Shown: positions 8,965 to 17,815, numbered from the stretch's first letter. The stretch is 64,000 nt of DNA from Sulfuricurvum sp. (GCA_028714915.1 JAQTLL010000005.1:1-64000); one strand, 5' to 3'. A program made the numbers and translations. The notes: generated by a model from the letters alone, not told the origin.

Positions 8965-9621
8965 ATGAAACAGATGACAAGAAGCGTCGTATGCGCACTC
9001 GTGCTAGGTATAGGTCTCAATGGTTACGCTCAAAGTGAGCAAACAACAGTGTCGTATTTTAACGGTAAAGAAAACAAAACAATGAATGTTCAAGCAACCC
9101 AGTTTGCTCCTGCCCATCCTGCTGCGTGTGCAGAAAAAAAACCTGCCCCAATAGTAGAAGCACCAAAACCGGTGGTAGCCATAATCCCTAAAGCTGAAGG
9201 GGATGCTGATAAAGACGGTGTGGTCGATACGCTGGATAAATGTCCCAATACGCCCCATGGCTATAAAGTTGATCCGACAGGATGTCCTGTCAGTGTAACC
9301 CTTCACATCAATTTTGCCTTTAATTCCAGTGTCATTCCCCCTTCTAATTATGGTGATGTTACCAAATTGACCAGAGTTATGAACGAGAATCCTCCGGCAA
9401 GAGCTATTATTGTCGGTCACACTGATTATACGGGGACAGACGAATACAACCAAAAACTCTCAGAAAGACGAAGCAAAGCACTTGCCGATAAACTTATTGC
9501 AAACGGTATCGATCCCAAAAGAATCAGCGCTTCAGGCAAAGGGGAAAAAGAACCTATTGCTACCAATGCCACCTCTGCAGGGCGTGCCCAAAACCGCCGT
9601 ATTGAAGTGGAACTTCAATAA
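8965..9621 (+). CDS. OmpA-family peptidoglycan-binding outer membrane protein
   Basis: 218 aa. The signal peptide is residues 1-22 (ending NGYA). A Pro/Ala/Lys linker follows, then one thrombospondin type 3-like Ca2+ motif (DADKDGVVDTLDKCPNTPHG, about 78-97) and a C-terminal OmpA domain (about 115-218) with the diagnostic NxxLSxxRA-type segment (NQKLSERRSKALADKL) and ISASGKGE. There is no N-terminal beta-barrel. It resembles the short OmpA/TSP3 proteins often found beside type I secreted adhesin loci (LapA-like systems). It probably tethers the envelope to peptidoglycan near the secretion complex; that role is inferred. Confidence 0.88.
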   Translation: MKQMTRSVVCALVLGIGLNGYAQSEQTTVSYFNGKENKTMNVQATQFAPAHPAACAEKKPAPIVEAPKPVVAIIPKAEGDADKDGVVDTLDKCPNTPHGYKVDPTGCPVSVTLHINFAFNSSVIPPSNYGDVTKLTRVMNENPPARAIIVGHTDYTGTDEYNQKLSERRSKALADKLIANGIDPKRISASGKGEKEPIATNATSAGRAQNRRIEVELQ

Positions 9622-9637
9622 CAAAAACCCCGAACAC

Positions 9638-9662
9638 AATTATCCCCATTATGGGGATAATT
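9638..9662. terminator. Bidirectional hairpin terminator between ompA-like gene and EPS operon
   Basis: A perfect 10-bp stem AATTATCCCC / GGGGATAATT with a 5-nt loop lies between the converging ends of the OmpA gene (9621) and the 70-aa gene (9676). Read on the minus strand, a GGGGTTTTT run follows after 7 nt. It probably ends both transcripts. Confidence 0.6.
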
Positions 9663-9675
9663 AAAATCTACTTTA

Positions 9676-9888
9676 TCAATTCCAACCGTATAAATTATAT
9701 ACGACCATTATTTTATAATAAGCACCTTGTATTGATCCTACCCCTGATGAATAACGTGTCTCAAATGCTAAGCGGTCTGCTCCGAAAAGGATTCCTCCGA
9801 TTCCTCCGACAACACTGTATCCTAAACCAGATTCAGAGTTATAAACTATATCGGTATTAAAATAAAGACGCCACTTTCGCTCATACAT
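9676..9888 (-). CDS. 70-aa beta-barrel-like small protein, last gene of EPS operon
   Basis: 70 aa. Its ATG overlaps the stop of the glycosyltransferase gene (TAATG), which suggests translational coupling. Alternating hydrophobic/aromatic strands separated by Gly/Asp turns (SGLGYSVVGGIGGILFG, RLAFETRYSSG, YYKIMVVYNLYG) look like the last four strands of an outer-membrane barrel, but there is no signal peptide. It could be the decayed C-terminus of a larger barrel, or a genuine small protein. I do not recognise a family. Confidence 0.5.
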   Translation of the reverse strand: MYERKWRLYFNTDIVYNSESGLGYSVVGGIGGILFGADRLAFETRYSSGVGSIQGAYYKIMVVYNLYGWN

Positions 9889-11312
9889 TAAAGATCATTC
9901 TTGACACTTTGTGGCAGTATAGTTATCTCTTTTCGGATGATTTTTCCCCACCCTTTACGCCAAAATTGAAATGTAGCAATAAATCGCTCAATAGTCATTA
10001 ATTGTCGATATCCAATAGATTCTAAAATTCCAAAGAATGATAGTTTAAAAAGATCTTTAGTATTGGAATAGCGTTTGTGAATAAAATTATCTAAAAAAAT
10101 TGAACTTAACGTGATATATACTCCCCAAGTAAACGCAAATAAAAAGATATAAATTCCGATTTGTCGATCAATCAGACCAAAAAAATAAAAAATAAAAAAG
10201 CTTATATATCCAACTAATTCAATTGTCGGTCCTAACGCTTCAACAAATAAAAAGTAAGTCATGCCTAATGTTCCTACTTTCCCATATTTTGGATTAAAAA
10301 TCATAATTTTGTTATACCAAAGAACATCTATCAATCCACGATGCCAACGATTTCGTTGTTTCATTAACGAGATCCAATCATCAGGAACTTGTGTCCAACA
10401 GATTGGATCCGGAATAGAAAGAATTTTATATGGAATTGCGTTATCTATACAATGACGGTGAATTCGTACGACTAAATCCATATCTTCACCTACTGTATGA
10501 CGATATCCACCTATTTTAAGAACAATATCTTTTCTAAAAATACCAAAAGCTCCTGAGATTATCAATAATGCATCAAAAAGATTCCATGCTGATCTTCCGG
10601 CTAAAAAACCGCGTGTATATTCAACAGATTGAAATAGTTCGATCCACTTTCGAGGCGTTTTGATTGTAATTACTTGACCATTGAGTATCTCACATCCATT
10701 GAGAGGACGTACAGTTCCACCCACAGCAACTACTTCTTTATCGTGAGCAAACATTGAGCCTGCACGTAAAAGACTATCATATTCAAGCAATGAATCAGCA
10801 TCAACAACACAGAATAACGGGTAGTTACACACATTAATACCGCAATTAATAGCATCAAATTTTCCACCATTATTTTTATCGATAAGCCATAGGTTAGGGT
10901 TTTGTAAAGAGATATAAATTTGTTGGATTTGTTGATGATCTATTTCCAATTTAATCGGTTTTTCAATAGGTATAAAATCAAAAGCATCAATTAGTCGTTT
11001 AACAGTCTCATCATTAGAACCATCATTAACAATAATAATTTCAAATTCAGGGTAATGTAGTGCAAGTTGAGAACGGATACTACTGACAATCGTCGCTTGT
11101 TCATTGTAAGCAGGCACAATCAACGAAATTGGTCGATAAAAAGAAGTTGACAAAGTTTGTTGCAAGCGAAAACGACTACTATGTACTTCACGTCTAATGA
11201 TGTCACTTAAAGCAAAAAAAGTAAAAAGAGTATAAGTACTGTTTAGGATTAAAAAATAAATAAAAATAATTAATTGGACAATGATAATAATGATAAATAG
11301 AAGATCATACAT
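9888..11312 (-). CDS. Processive family 2 glycosyltransferase (PgaC-like)
   Basis: 474 aa membrane glycosyltransferase. One N-terminal TM helix (about 5-35), a GT2 catalytic domain (about 60-320), then several C-terminal TM helices. Catalytic features are visible: SLIVPAYNEQ, VNDGS, DAD (in CVVDADSLLEYD), GEDMDL and the processivity motif QxxRW (KQRNRWHRG). The layout matches PgaC/IcaA-type synthases that polymerise beta-linked hexosamines from UDP-sugars. Neighbouring deacetylase, YaiO-like barrel and GH-like lipoprotein support a PNAG-like exopolysaccharide. Overlaps the upstream HEAT gene by 8 bp. Sequence is distinctly AT-rich compared with housekeeping genes nearby. Confidence 0.88.
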   Translation of the reverse strand: MYDLLFIIIIIVQLIIFIYFLILNSTYTLFTFFALSDIIRREVHSSRFRLQQTLSTSFYRPISLIVPAYNEQATIVSSIRSQLALHYPEFEIIIVNDGSNDETVKRLIDAFDFIPIEKPIKLEIDHQQIQQIYISLQNPNLWLIDKNNGGKFDAINCGINVCNYPLFCVVDADSLLEYDSLLRAGSMFAHDKEVVAVGGTVRPLNGCEILNGQVITIKTPRKWIELFQSVEYTRGFLAGRSAWNLFDALLIISGAFGIFRKDIVLKIGGYRHTVGEDMDLVVRIHRHCIDNAIPYKILSIPDPICWTQVPDDWISLMKQRNRWHRGLIDVLWYNKIMIFNPKYGKVGTLGMTYFLFVEALGPTIELVGYISFFIFYFFGLIDRQIGIYIFLFAFTWGVYITLSSIFLDNFIHKRYSNTKDLFKLSFFGILESIGYRQLMTIERFIATFQFWRKGWGKIIRKEITILPQSVKNDL

Positions 11313-12879
11313 TTAAATTTTCCATAAGACGTATTGTATATAAAGCACTTTGCTGGGCATACATATCTACCGATGTGGATGCTATATCATGTAAATAATC
11401 AATGCCTTTCGGAAGATGAATAAGAGAACGAGAAATATTATACCGTACATAGAACGAGTCATCAAATAGATGTAGTGCAGCGCTATAGGTTAAATCATCA
11501 GATGTATACGCAGCAATACTTTTTGAAGCAACGATCCGTAAAATTTCATTGCTACTTTTTAGTGCATCACGATAAAGCTCTTTTTCAGAAATTTTACCTA
11601 ACACTCCCAATGTTCTTACAATAGTAATCTTTAAACTTGTATGAGATGTTGTAAAGTATAAAGAGACTATTTCAGGAATAATAGGTCTGTATCCGATAAC
11701 TGCAATTGCTTCGATAAAAGATTTTAGCGAAAGAGGATTATTTTGAATACATAACCAATGAAAAGTAGATTGTATTACTTCGTATTCTTCTAAATAAATA
11801 AGTCTGTGAATGAGATTTCCTAAGACAAATTCAGAAAATTTTCCAGATGTATCAATGTGAATAAGAATAGAAAGGAGAAGTGGACAATCTTCCGGATTTA
11901 GAATAAAACTTAGCCCTATTATGGCACTTTGGCGTACAGCATCATCTGTTTTAGGATTATCAATGAGTGTTAAAAAAAAATCTTGATTCTTATCATAATG
12001 AGTCATTGCTAAGCGATCAACAGCATCCAATCGAGCATTACTACTATGGGTTTTTGAAGCGACCGATAGATAGTATTGAAGTATACCGTAATGAATAAGA
12101 TAGTGATGAAGAACGGCTTTGTATATGGGGTCATTAAATGTTTCTAATAACTCAATCACAATATCGCTAAATGCTTTAAACTCAATAGGTTGAGTTAATG
12201 GAGCCAAAGACATATTTTGCTGATCATTATCAAATAGAGAAATGGTTAATATTTCTCGATATTGATTTTTTAAAAGCTCAAGTTTATTTGTTTTAATTTC
12301 AAGAATAATTTTGTGAAAAAACATCGTAATCATTGTAATTAAAGACATATATGCAAAAAAGAGAATACATTTGATAAGAGCATGTCGAAAAAAATCTGAG
12401 ATATTAGCAGAAGATAACAAAGCGACAGAAGTAGTATTTTTTATTTCAGCCTTTATTTTTGTATTAAGTAAAGAAGGCTTAGATAATAAAAAGTTTTGTT
12501 CTTTGATATTGGTTGGCGATAACACAATATGTTCAGTTTTAAGGTGTAAAGGTGTCGTGGGAATAATAGCAGCATGAGAAAATCCCATACTATAAAAAGC
12601 AGATAAATCATCTTTTAATACTTCCTGTGTAGACGTCTTCCCATATTGGGCTGTAATATAAGAACCCACACGAAATAGTGATGTTCCCTTCTGATATTCT
12701 TGAGATAGCGGCTTTAATTCTTCCTGTGCAGAAGAGATGGTAGAAACAGAAAATAATCTTATTGTATAGACACGTTCTTTTTTCGACTTTTCTATAGTAT
12801 TCGCGTATAGTAAAATTGGTAATAGGAGAAGAGCTAAAAAAAAGCTAAAAAAATAAGATCTTAAGAAAAAAAGTTGCAT
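11305..12879 (-). CDS. SPOR-like / TM / HEAT-repeat membrane protein
   Basis: 524 aa of unusual architecture. A signal/anchor segment (about 6-26) is followed by a SPOR-like fold (about 37-105: YTIRLFSVSTISSAQEEL ... FRVGSYITAQYG ... MGFSHAAIIP), a linker, a second TM helix (about 170-192) and a C-terminal alpha-helical HEAT-like solenoid (about 250-520, e.g. DDAVRQSAIIGLSFILNPED, EILRIVASKSIAAY). The predicted topology puts SPOR in the periplasm and HEAT in the cytoplasm. It lies between the glycosyltransferase and barrel genes with an 8-bp overlap and zero spacing respectively, so it may be a scaffold joining synthase and export. The role is inference. Confidence 0.7.
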   Translation of the reverse strand: MQLFFLRSYFFSFFLALLLLPILLYANTIEKSKKERVYTIRLFSVSTISSAQEELKPLSQEYQKGTSLFRVGSYITAQYGKTSTQEVLKDDLSAFYSMGFSHAAIIPTTPLHLKTEHIVLSPTNIKEQNFLLSKPSLLNTKIKAEIKNTTSVALLSSANISDFFRHALIKCILFFAYMSLITMITMFFHKIILEIKTNKLELLKNQYREILTISLFDNDQQNMSLAPLTQPIEFKAFSDIVIELLETFNDPIYKAVLHHYLIHYGILQYYLSVASKTHSSNARLDAVDRLAMTHYDKNQDFFLTLIDNPKTDDAVRQSAIIGLSFILNPEDCPLLLSILIHIDTSGKFSEFVLGNLIHRLIYLEEYEVIQSTFHWLCIQNNPLSLKSFIEAIAVIGYRPIIPEIVSLYFTTSHTSLKITIVRTLGVLGKISEKELYRDALKSSNEILRIVASKSIAAYTSDDLTYSAALHLFDDSFYVRYNISRSLIHLPKGIDYLHDIASTSVDMYAQQSALYTIRLMENLNV

Positions 12880-13950
12880 TTACCAAAAATATTTGAGGAA
12901 AACTTCTCCCCCTGTTCTTCTGTAAAGATTCGATCTCCGTCCATCTGTTATTGCCGTTCCGATTGACCATGATGGTTTAAATCGCCATGAACCGCCAAGT
13001 GCTTGTGAAAAAGTCTGTGTATGCAGAAGTGGGTCAACCCCTGTAACTTCATATCCGTTACCAAGGGTAAGAGCATAGTAAATATGTGTATATTCCGTAG
13101 GGTTATACGCAAAAGTTGAAACAGCCGCATAGGAATGTGTTTTAGGTACGAAATAAAGTTCTTCAGTTAAGCTTGTTGCATTAATAAATGGTAAGGGAAT
13201 TGTAATAGAAGGTTTATAAATATCGACAGAAGTATCTTTAAACATCATACGTCGACACACGAATCCAATTTCGCTATCTTGAAATATTCCTTGATATACT
13301 CCGGCAGAATAATCATACTTTGGTAAAAAAGAAGGGCTTGGCGATTGGTATAATGAGAGGTATCCCCATCGACGAGCCTCTTTTTCCCCAAGACCGCTGT
13401 AAACCTCCATTCCATTTTGATGATCGGAAAGGGCATATCTATGTAAAGAGGCTATACTTCCTATCCATGTTATTCCATTTTTGTGTAATCCGGCCTGCAA
13501 TAAAACATCCTGTTCGGAATGACGATTAGACCCATAACTGTAGGCTTCACCCTTTAACATAATAAAATTTTTTTTCTGAGTTGTTTGATCATACCTGTAA
13601 GCATTAGATACATCGCGAATATTTTCTAAGTAAGATGCATTTTTTGTTAAGCGGTAAAGAGTTTCATAATACGTTATAGATTCAAAATATTGGTGTGTCC
13701 AGTAATGCAAAGAAGCCAATAACTCAATAACTTGGATATTTTTAGGATATTGCTGATCCATTCTTATAAGAGTAGGGATAGCTTCTTCAAAAGCATTTTT
13801 TGCAATAAGTAAAGAAACGGCTTGAATAGTTTCATCATAATTATCTATAGAAATGGCTAAAGGGGCAGAAGATATTTCGGCATGCATAAGAGGAATATAA
13901 AAAGAGAGTGTGATAAGAATAGAAATAAATAAATGTTTAAGATTAAGCAT
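12880..13950 (-). CDS. YaiO-like outer membrane beta-barrel with N-terminal TPR
   Basis: 356 aa. A signal peptide (about 1-24, ending LMHA) is followed by a short TPR-like helical region (about 35-120: AKNAFEEAIPTLIRMDQQYP, YFESITYYETLYRLT), then about 230 residues of amphipathic strands ending in KYFW, the aromatic C-terminus typical of outer-membrane barrels. This is the layout of YaiO-family proteins linked to exopolysaccharide loci. Likely an outer-membrane component, possibly the polymer exit, of the PNAG-like system, since no PgaA-size porin is present. Overlaps the receiver gene by 8 bp and abuts the HEAT gene. Confidence 0.78.
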   Translation of the reverse strand: MLNLKHLFISILITLSFYIPLMHAEISSAPLAISIDNYDETIQAVSLLIAKNAFEEAIPTLIRMDQQYPKNIQVIELLASLHYWTHQYFESITYYETLYRLTKNASYLENIRDVSNAYRYDQTTQKKNFIMLKGEAYSYGSNRHSEQDVLLQAGLHKNGITWIGSIASLHRYALSDHQNGMEVYSGLGEKEARRWGYLSLYQSPSPSFLPKYDYSAGVYQGIFQDSEIGFVCRRMMFKDTSVDIYKPSITIPLPFINATSLTEELYFVPKTHSYAAVSTFAYNPTEYTHIYYALTLGNGYEVTGVDPLLHTQTFSQALGGSWRFKPSWSIGTAITDGRRSNLYRRTGGEVFLKYFW

Positions 13951-14335
13951 AGGATGCTTTTGTATTTGAAAGTGCAGATTGTATGGTCAGTAAAAGTTGT
14001 GAAGTATTAACAGGTTTAGTTAAATAATTGTAGACATTTTTCAATTCGATTCGTTCTTTATTATTTACTTGAGAAAGGGCGCTCAGGATAATAATAGGAA
14101 TATTTTTTAAGAAAGGATCATTAGCAGCGGCTAAAGCAACATCAAAGCCGGTAAGTTTTGGCATATTGATATCTAATAATGTAAGATCCGGTTGATATTT
14201 TCTCATTTTATCAAGACCTTCAAGACCATCATATGCAGTAACTGTTTGAAAACCATTTCGAGACAATAAAGCGACGAGAAATAAAATAATAGTTTTATTA
14301 TCATCTATACACAAAATTAAAGGAGGATTCCTCAT
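13943..14335 (-). CDS. Single-domain CheY-like response regulator
   Basis: 130 aa, receiver only. Conserved residues are present: acidic pair D11-D12 (CIDDN), phosphoacceptor D55 (LLDINMP), S85 (ILSALS) and K107 (LTKPV). No output domain. Embedded in the exopolysaccharide operon with an 8-bp overlap to the YaiO-like gene, so it probably controls the assembly machine by protein contact, perhaps with the HEAT protein or the glycosyltransferase. The cognate kinase is not in the operon. Confidence 0.9.
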   Translation of the reverse strand: MRNPPLILCIDDNKTIILFLVALLSRNGFQTVTAYDGLEGLDKMRKYQPDLTLLDINMPKLTGFDVALAAANDPFLKNIPIIILSALSQVNNKERIELKNVYNYLTKPVNTSQLLLTIQSALSNTKASYA

Positions 14336-14408
14336 TGATATTTATTCACTTTATTTAATTTTTCGTATTGTACACAAAATTACAATTATTACCTAGAATC
14401 ATAAGCAA

Positions 14409-15242
14409 TTACAATTCATCTAAACTGTGAAATACAAACCCTCTAAAAGAATGATACGGAATATCAAGCGTAAGAACGGCTTTCAATTTATCATGTTGTC
14501 CAAAAAAAGAAATTCTTGGCGCATTTTCATTTTGATTAGGGGCTAGTTCAATTCCCAAATAGATATCTTTATGAATAATGTCTGCATACGCTAACTCATG
14601 AGCAGCCGTTTGTAAGAATTCATTAGGTTCAGTCCGATAGGTCATTATAATAACTTCATCGGCAATATCAATGACCTGATCACATAATGGACGATTATTG
14701 ATATTAATTGTATCTAACCAAAATGGAATAGCGACTGACAACTTAAATCCTTTAGTGTGAAGCTCATGGGCAGCAATAGTTAATGTTTGAAGATAACGAT
14801 TCCATATTTTTGTCATAGATTGCTGAGTATAATCTGAGCGGGTATAAGGTTCAATATCCAGATGAAGACCTTGAAGTATAATATTCTCTTGTTTTGCGTT
14901 ATCTAAAATAGACATATTATAAGTCAAAAAGGAAAGATCGTCAATCGATGTATTATTACCATCAAGCAACCAGACCGTATAGTTATTTTTTAGCTGCTGT
15001 ACATCCTGACGAAATGCATTGTCAAGGAGATCAGTATGACGCTGTAAATAAATAGTTTTAATCGAATATAGTGTTGTTTTTTGAAGATTTTCTAAGCGAT
15101 TCCATGCCCAAACACCGTAAACTTTATTTGTAGGGGTCTGAGCTACTGATTCTAAAGAATGTGTCTCTAACGAACTGCATCCCATTATTATCAAAGTCGA
15201 AGTGACTATGATTAGGAGATAAAAAACACGGAGTATAATCAA
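14409..15242 (-). CDS. GH18-like TIM-barrel lipoprotein
   Basis: 277 aa. The lipoprotein signal peptide ends in IMGC with lipidation at C22. The core looks like a TIM-barrel glycosidase. GLHLDIEPY (about 142-150) resembles the catalytic DxE motif of GH18-type enzymes, followed by KLSVAIPFW and a strand VIIMTYR typical of the later barrel strands. It may hydrolyse or simply bind the exopolysaccharide in the periplasm, equivalent to the C-terminal GH domain of PgaB. Start overlaps the deacetylase stop by 4 bp. The 73-bp gap to the receiver gene holds no clear signal. Confidence 0.72.
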   Translation of the reverse strand: MIILRVFYLLIIVTSTLIIMGCSSLETHSLESVAQTPTNKVYGVWAWNRLENLQKTTLYSIKTIYLQRHTDLLDNAFRQDVQQLKNNYTVWLLDGNNTSIDDLSFLTYNMSILDNAKQENIILQGLHLDIEPYTRSDYTQQSMTKIWNRYLQTLTIAAHELHTKGFKLSVAIPFWLDTININNRPLCDQVIDIADEVIIMTYRTEPNEFLQTAAHELAYADIIHKDIYLGIELAPNQNENAPRISFFGQHDKLKAVLTLDIPYHSFRGFVFHSLDEL

Positions 15243-17107
15243 TGTTGAATCTCAAATTTCCATAAATTTTTTCCTGAATGTACATTTACGACCAGTTTGT
15301 GATTTTTAATGAATGCGTTTGAATTTCCCATATACAATCGAAGATTATGATTTAGAGTAAATGTTAGACCGTTGTATGCAATAGGAGATTGAACACTAAG
15401 AATTAGACGATTATCACGTAATTCATAATTCCATTGAATTGTGTCTCTATAATGCCAAAAATATCCGGCTTGCTTCATTGTTGTTCTCCAGACATCATTC
15501 GGTAATGTATCTAAAAATTTTGCTTCAAACTCTAAATCAAAATATTTAAGATTCCACCATGTACAATCAGGATGAATAAGTAAAACAAAAACCGCTCCAT
15601 TACAATAAAGTTGTTGAAACAGCTTGGTTGCTTTATTGATGCGAAAAATAAGGGGTGGAAATGCCTCATCTTCATAACTTAGTGGAAACTCAAAAATATC
15701 GCTTTCGTGATCGACTTTAAATTTATCATATGGATAGCGATAAGGAAAATAAGAAAGAACATCTTCAGCTGAAAAGTCAGATCCCTGTTTAAAACCAAGT
15801 CGCTCCATCACATTAGGAAGATATTGGTTATATAATAAATTCCCACTTCGAAATGATAGTATTTCCCCCGAATTAGACCCTTCAAGCAACTCCTTACTAA
15901 CTTTCAATTCTCCACACACCGTTGGGTTGTTTCGATCTTCTTTATTATTAAAACTAAAAGGTTTATAAACAGGATACGATTCGGTACACGTGCCGAGTGG
16001 GAGTTTATTAAAATTTTTTGTATGGACAACAGTATGAGAACCTACTTCAAAACCATGTTTATTCAACCAAGGTAAAATTTGAGAGGTATGGAGCGTGAAA
16101 AATGCTTCATCCTTATCATCTGTGAGATATTTTGTTTGGATAAAATAAGTAGCCGGTGTATGATAACGCAATTCCAGTTCAGCAAATTTTCGAATACCTT
16201 CCTCCATAGAATATTTATAATCTACATCATGAGTAATAATCAATGTCGATTGGTAACCGTGAGGAGCGGTATGTAGGGTCAATCCATCAGGATATATTTT
16301 TTCATACATTCCCTTAATAAAAAGTGGTAAAAAGTCTGATAAGGGTTCAAATTCATTACAGTAGTGACGGTTTGCATTGTAATCTCTTCCAACCAAATTA
16401 CGTAGGCGCAAATCATATGATGAAACACCTATTAAAGTAATATTTCCTTGTCCGAGATGATAGTTTAATGAAGCGATACTACCATCTTCGTAGGTTGCAA
16501 TAACACAATCGTTCGTATGTAAACCAATAGATGTACTATAAGGACCATCATCTTTGATTCCTGAAAGTGTATATTTTTGCTCGTTTGGATCTTCTAAATA
16601 ACGATCCCAAGAATTAGGATGTATTTTTAAAAATTTATGCTCACGAGTGGAAGTGAGAGTACGTGTTCCAATTAATAAAGAAATTTTTTTAGAGAGATCA
16701 TTATTGACACCCACAATAAGCAAGTGACCACCACGATTAATAAACTGTTTTAGCATTAGTACATGTTCTGTTGTAAACCATGTAGAAGTTAAGGACCCTA
16801 CATCAAGATACGCAAATTTTCCATTAAAAGTATTTAAATCATTTGTTAAAACAAAAGGTACTCCAGAAATACGTGCAATTCGTTCTATTACAGTCGAAGA
16901 TGACGATTGACAAAGAAATGCAACAGAAGTTGATGTTGTATTAAGAGGATTAAATTGGTCGATTAAAACTTGATGGGATAAAACTATAGAATGTATAGGT
17001 AAATTATCTACCCGCTCTCTGGGTTCTTTGAGCAAGAAAGAACGTATCATTATAGAAAAAACTAGTAACGGAACCAAAATAATGAGTATAATTCGTGTTG
17101 AAAACAT
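15239..17107 (-). CDS. Membrane-anchored polysaccharide deacetylase (NodB-like)
   Basis: 622 aa. N-terminal TM anchor (about 5-25). Residues about 30-270 form a domain with a Rossmann-like look (LLIVGVNNDLS, NITLIGVSSYDLR), possibly glutamine-amidotransferase/GATase-like. Then comes a NodB-type deacetylase domain with motif 1 THDVD (about 292-296) and motif 2 GSHTVVH (about 357-363). The metal-binding His residues of motif 2 and the Asp of motif 1 are all present. The C-terminal ~100 residues are beta-rich. Expected to remove N-acetyl groups from the polymer at the periplasmic face. First gene of the exopolysaccharide operon. Confidence 0.82.
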   Translation of the reverse strand: MFSTRIILIILVPLLVFSIMIRSFLLKEPRERVDNLPIHSIVLSHQVLIDQFNPLNTTSTSVAFLCQSSSSTVIERIARISGVPFVLTNDLNTFNGKFAYLDVGSLTSTWFTTEHVLMLKQFINRGGHLLIVGVNNDLSKKISLLIGTRTLTSTREHKFLKIHPNSWDRYLEDPNEQKYTLSGIKDDGPYSTSIGLHTNDCVIATYEDGSIASLNYHLGQGNITLIGVSSYDLRLRNLVGRDYNANRHYCNEFEPLSDFLPLFIKGMYEKIYPDGLTLHTAPHGYQSTLIITHDVDYKYSMEEGIRKFAELELRYHTPATYFIQTKYLTDDKDEAFFTLHTSQILPWLNKHGFEVGSHTVVHTKNFNKLPLGTCTESYPVYKPFSFNNKEDRNNPTVCGELKVSKELLEGSNSGEILSFRSGNLLYNQYLPNVMERLGFKQGSDFSAEDVLSYFPYRYPYDKFKVDHESDIFEFPLSYEDEAFPPLIFRINKATKLFQQLYCNGAVFVLLIHPDCTWWNLKYFDLEFEAKFLDTLPNDVWRTTMKQAGYFWHYRDTIQWNYELRDNRLILSVQSPIAYNGLTFTLNHNLRLYMGNSNAFIKNHKLVVNVHSGKNLWKFEIQH

Positions 17108-17131
17108 TCAGGTATTCTTTTTTTAATTGAT

Positions 17132-17137
17132 ATTATA
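17132..17137 (-). promoter_or_regulatory. Candidate -10 box of the EPS operon
   Basis: TATAAT on the minus strand, 25-30 bp before the deacetylase ATG (17107), in the 92-bp divergent gap shared with the phosphatase gene. As is common in Campylobacterota, no -35 match is evident. Confidence 0.4.
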
Positions 17138-17199
17138 ACAACAAGTATGTTATTTATTATTTGAAGATATTGCAGTAATATTAAAGTTAAGGTATATCA

Positions 17200-17730
17200 T
17201 TGAAAAATAAACCCTCAATATTACAATTTATTCAGAAGAGACTTAGTGCACTCATCCCTATTGGTATTGCATTAACAGTTGCTGGAATAATACTCTTTCA
17301 GCTTTTTGCTTTCTTTGAACCCTATTTATACCCCTTACACTGGCTACAAGCAAAGACAAGAGTTGTCTCAACAAATATCATTGTTGGGGCATATCCTAGA
17401 GAAACAGACCTTGACACTCTTAAAAACAAACTCCATATTACTACAGTAATTTCATTGTTAAATACGCCAGAGCTTCCTCAAGAAAAATCTTTATTTGAAG
17501 TTGAAAAAAAGAACTGTCAAGCAAGCAATTTAAAAGTATTAAACTATCCCTTAAACTCTGATGAGTTAGACAGTAAAAAAACAAAATGGCAAATTAATAA
17601 TATTATCAAATATATAGATACACATAAAACTGAAAGATTTTACATCCATTGCTATCTTGGTAAACATCGTGCCGTTGAAGTTGAAAATGCATTAATATCC
17701 TCACATCATTTGCCGCCAAAAAACTTCTAA
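17200..17730 (+). CDS. Membrane-anchored dual-specificity-like protein phosphatase
   Basis: 176 aa from a TTG start at 17200, with AAGG at 17189-17192 as ribosome binding site. One TM helix (about 18-40), then a small phosphatase domain with the Cys-x5-Arg loop HCYLGKHRA (about 148-156) and an upstream NIIVGAYPRETDLDTL typical of DSP/PTP entry segments. The usual general-acid Asp region (LNSDELDSK) is plausible. The domain is short at its C-terminus. Divergent from the exopolysaccharide operon, so a role in phospho-control of matrix synthesis is possible but inferred. Confidence 0.72.
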   Translation: MKNKPSILQFIQKRLSALIPIGIALTVAGIILFQLFAFFEPYLYPLHWLQAKTRVVSTNIIVGAYPRETDLDTLKNKLHITTVISLLNTPELPQEKSLFEVEKKNCQASNLKVLNYPLNSDELDSKKTKWQINNIIKYIDTHKTERFYIHCYLGKHRAVEVENALISSHHLPPKNF

Positions 17731-17777
17731 ATCAGCTATTCCCATCTTGAGAATTTTGGCATAAAAAAATGTCTAGC

Positions 17778-17797
17778 AGTTGGAGGTCATTCCAACT
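17778..17797. terminator. Hairpin between phosphatase and HIT genes
   Basis: AGTTGGA / TCCAACT, 7-bp stem with a 6-nt loop, between convergent genes. On the minus strand a T7 run follows about 10 nt later, compatible with ending the HIT/murF/ddl/ruvA transcript. Confidence 0.45.
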
Positions 17798-17815
17798 TGG
17801 GTCTGAATTAATCAA

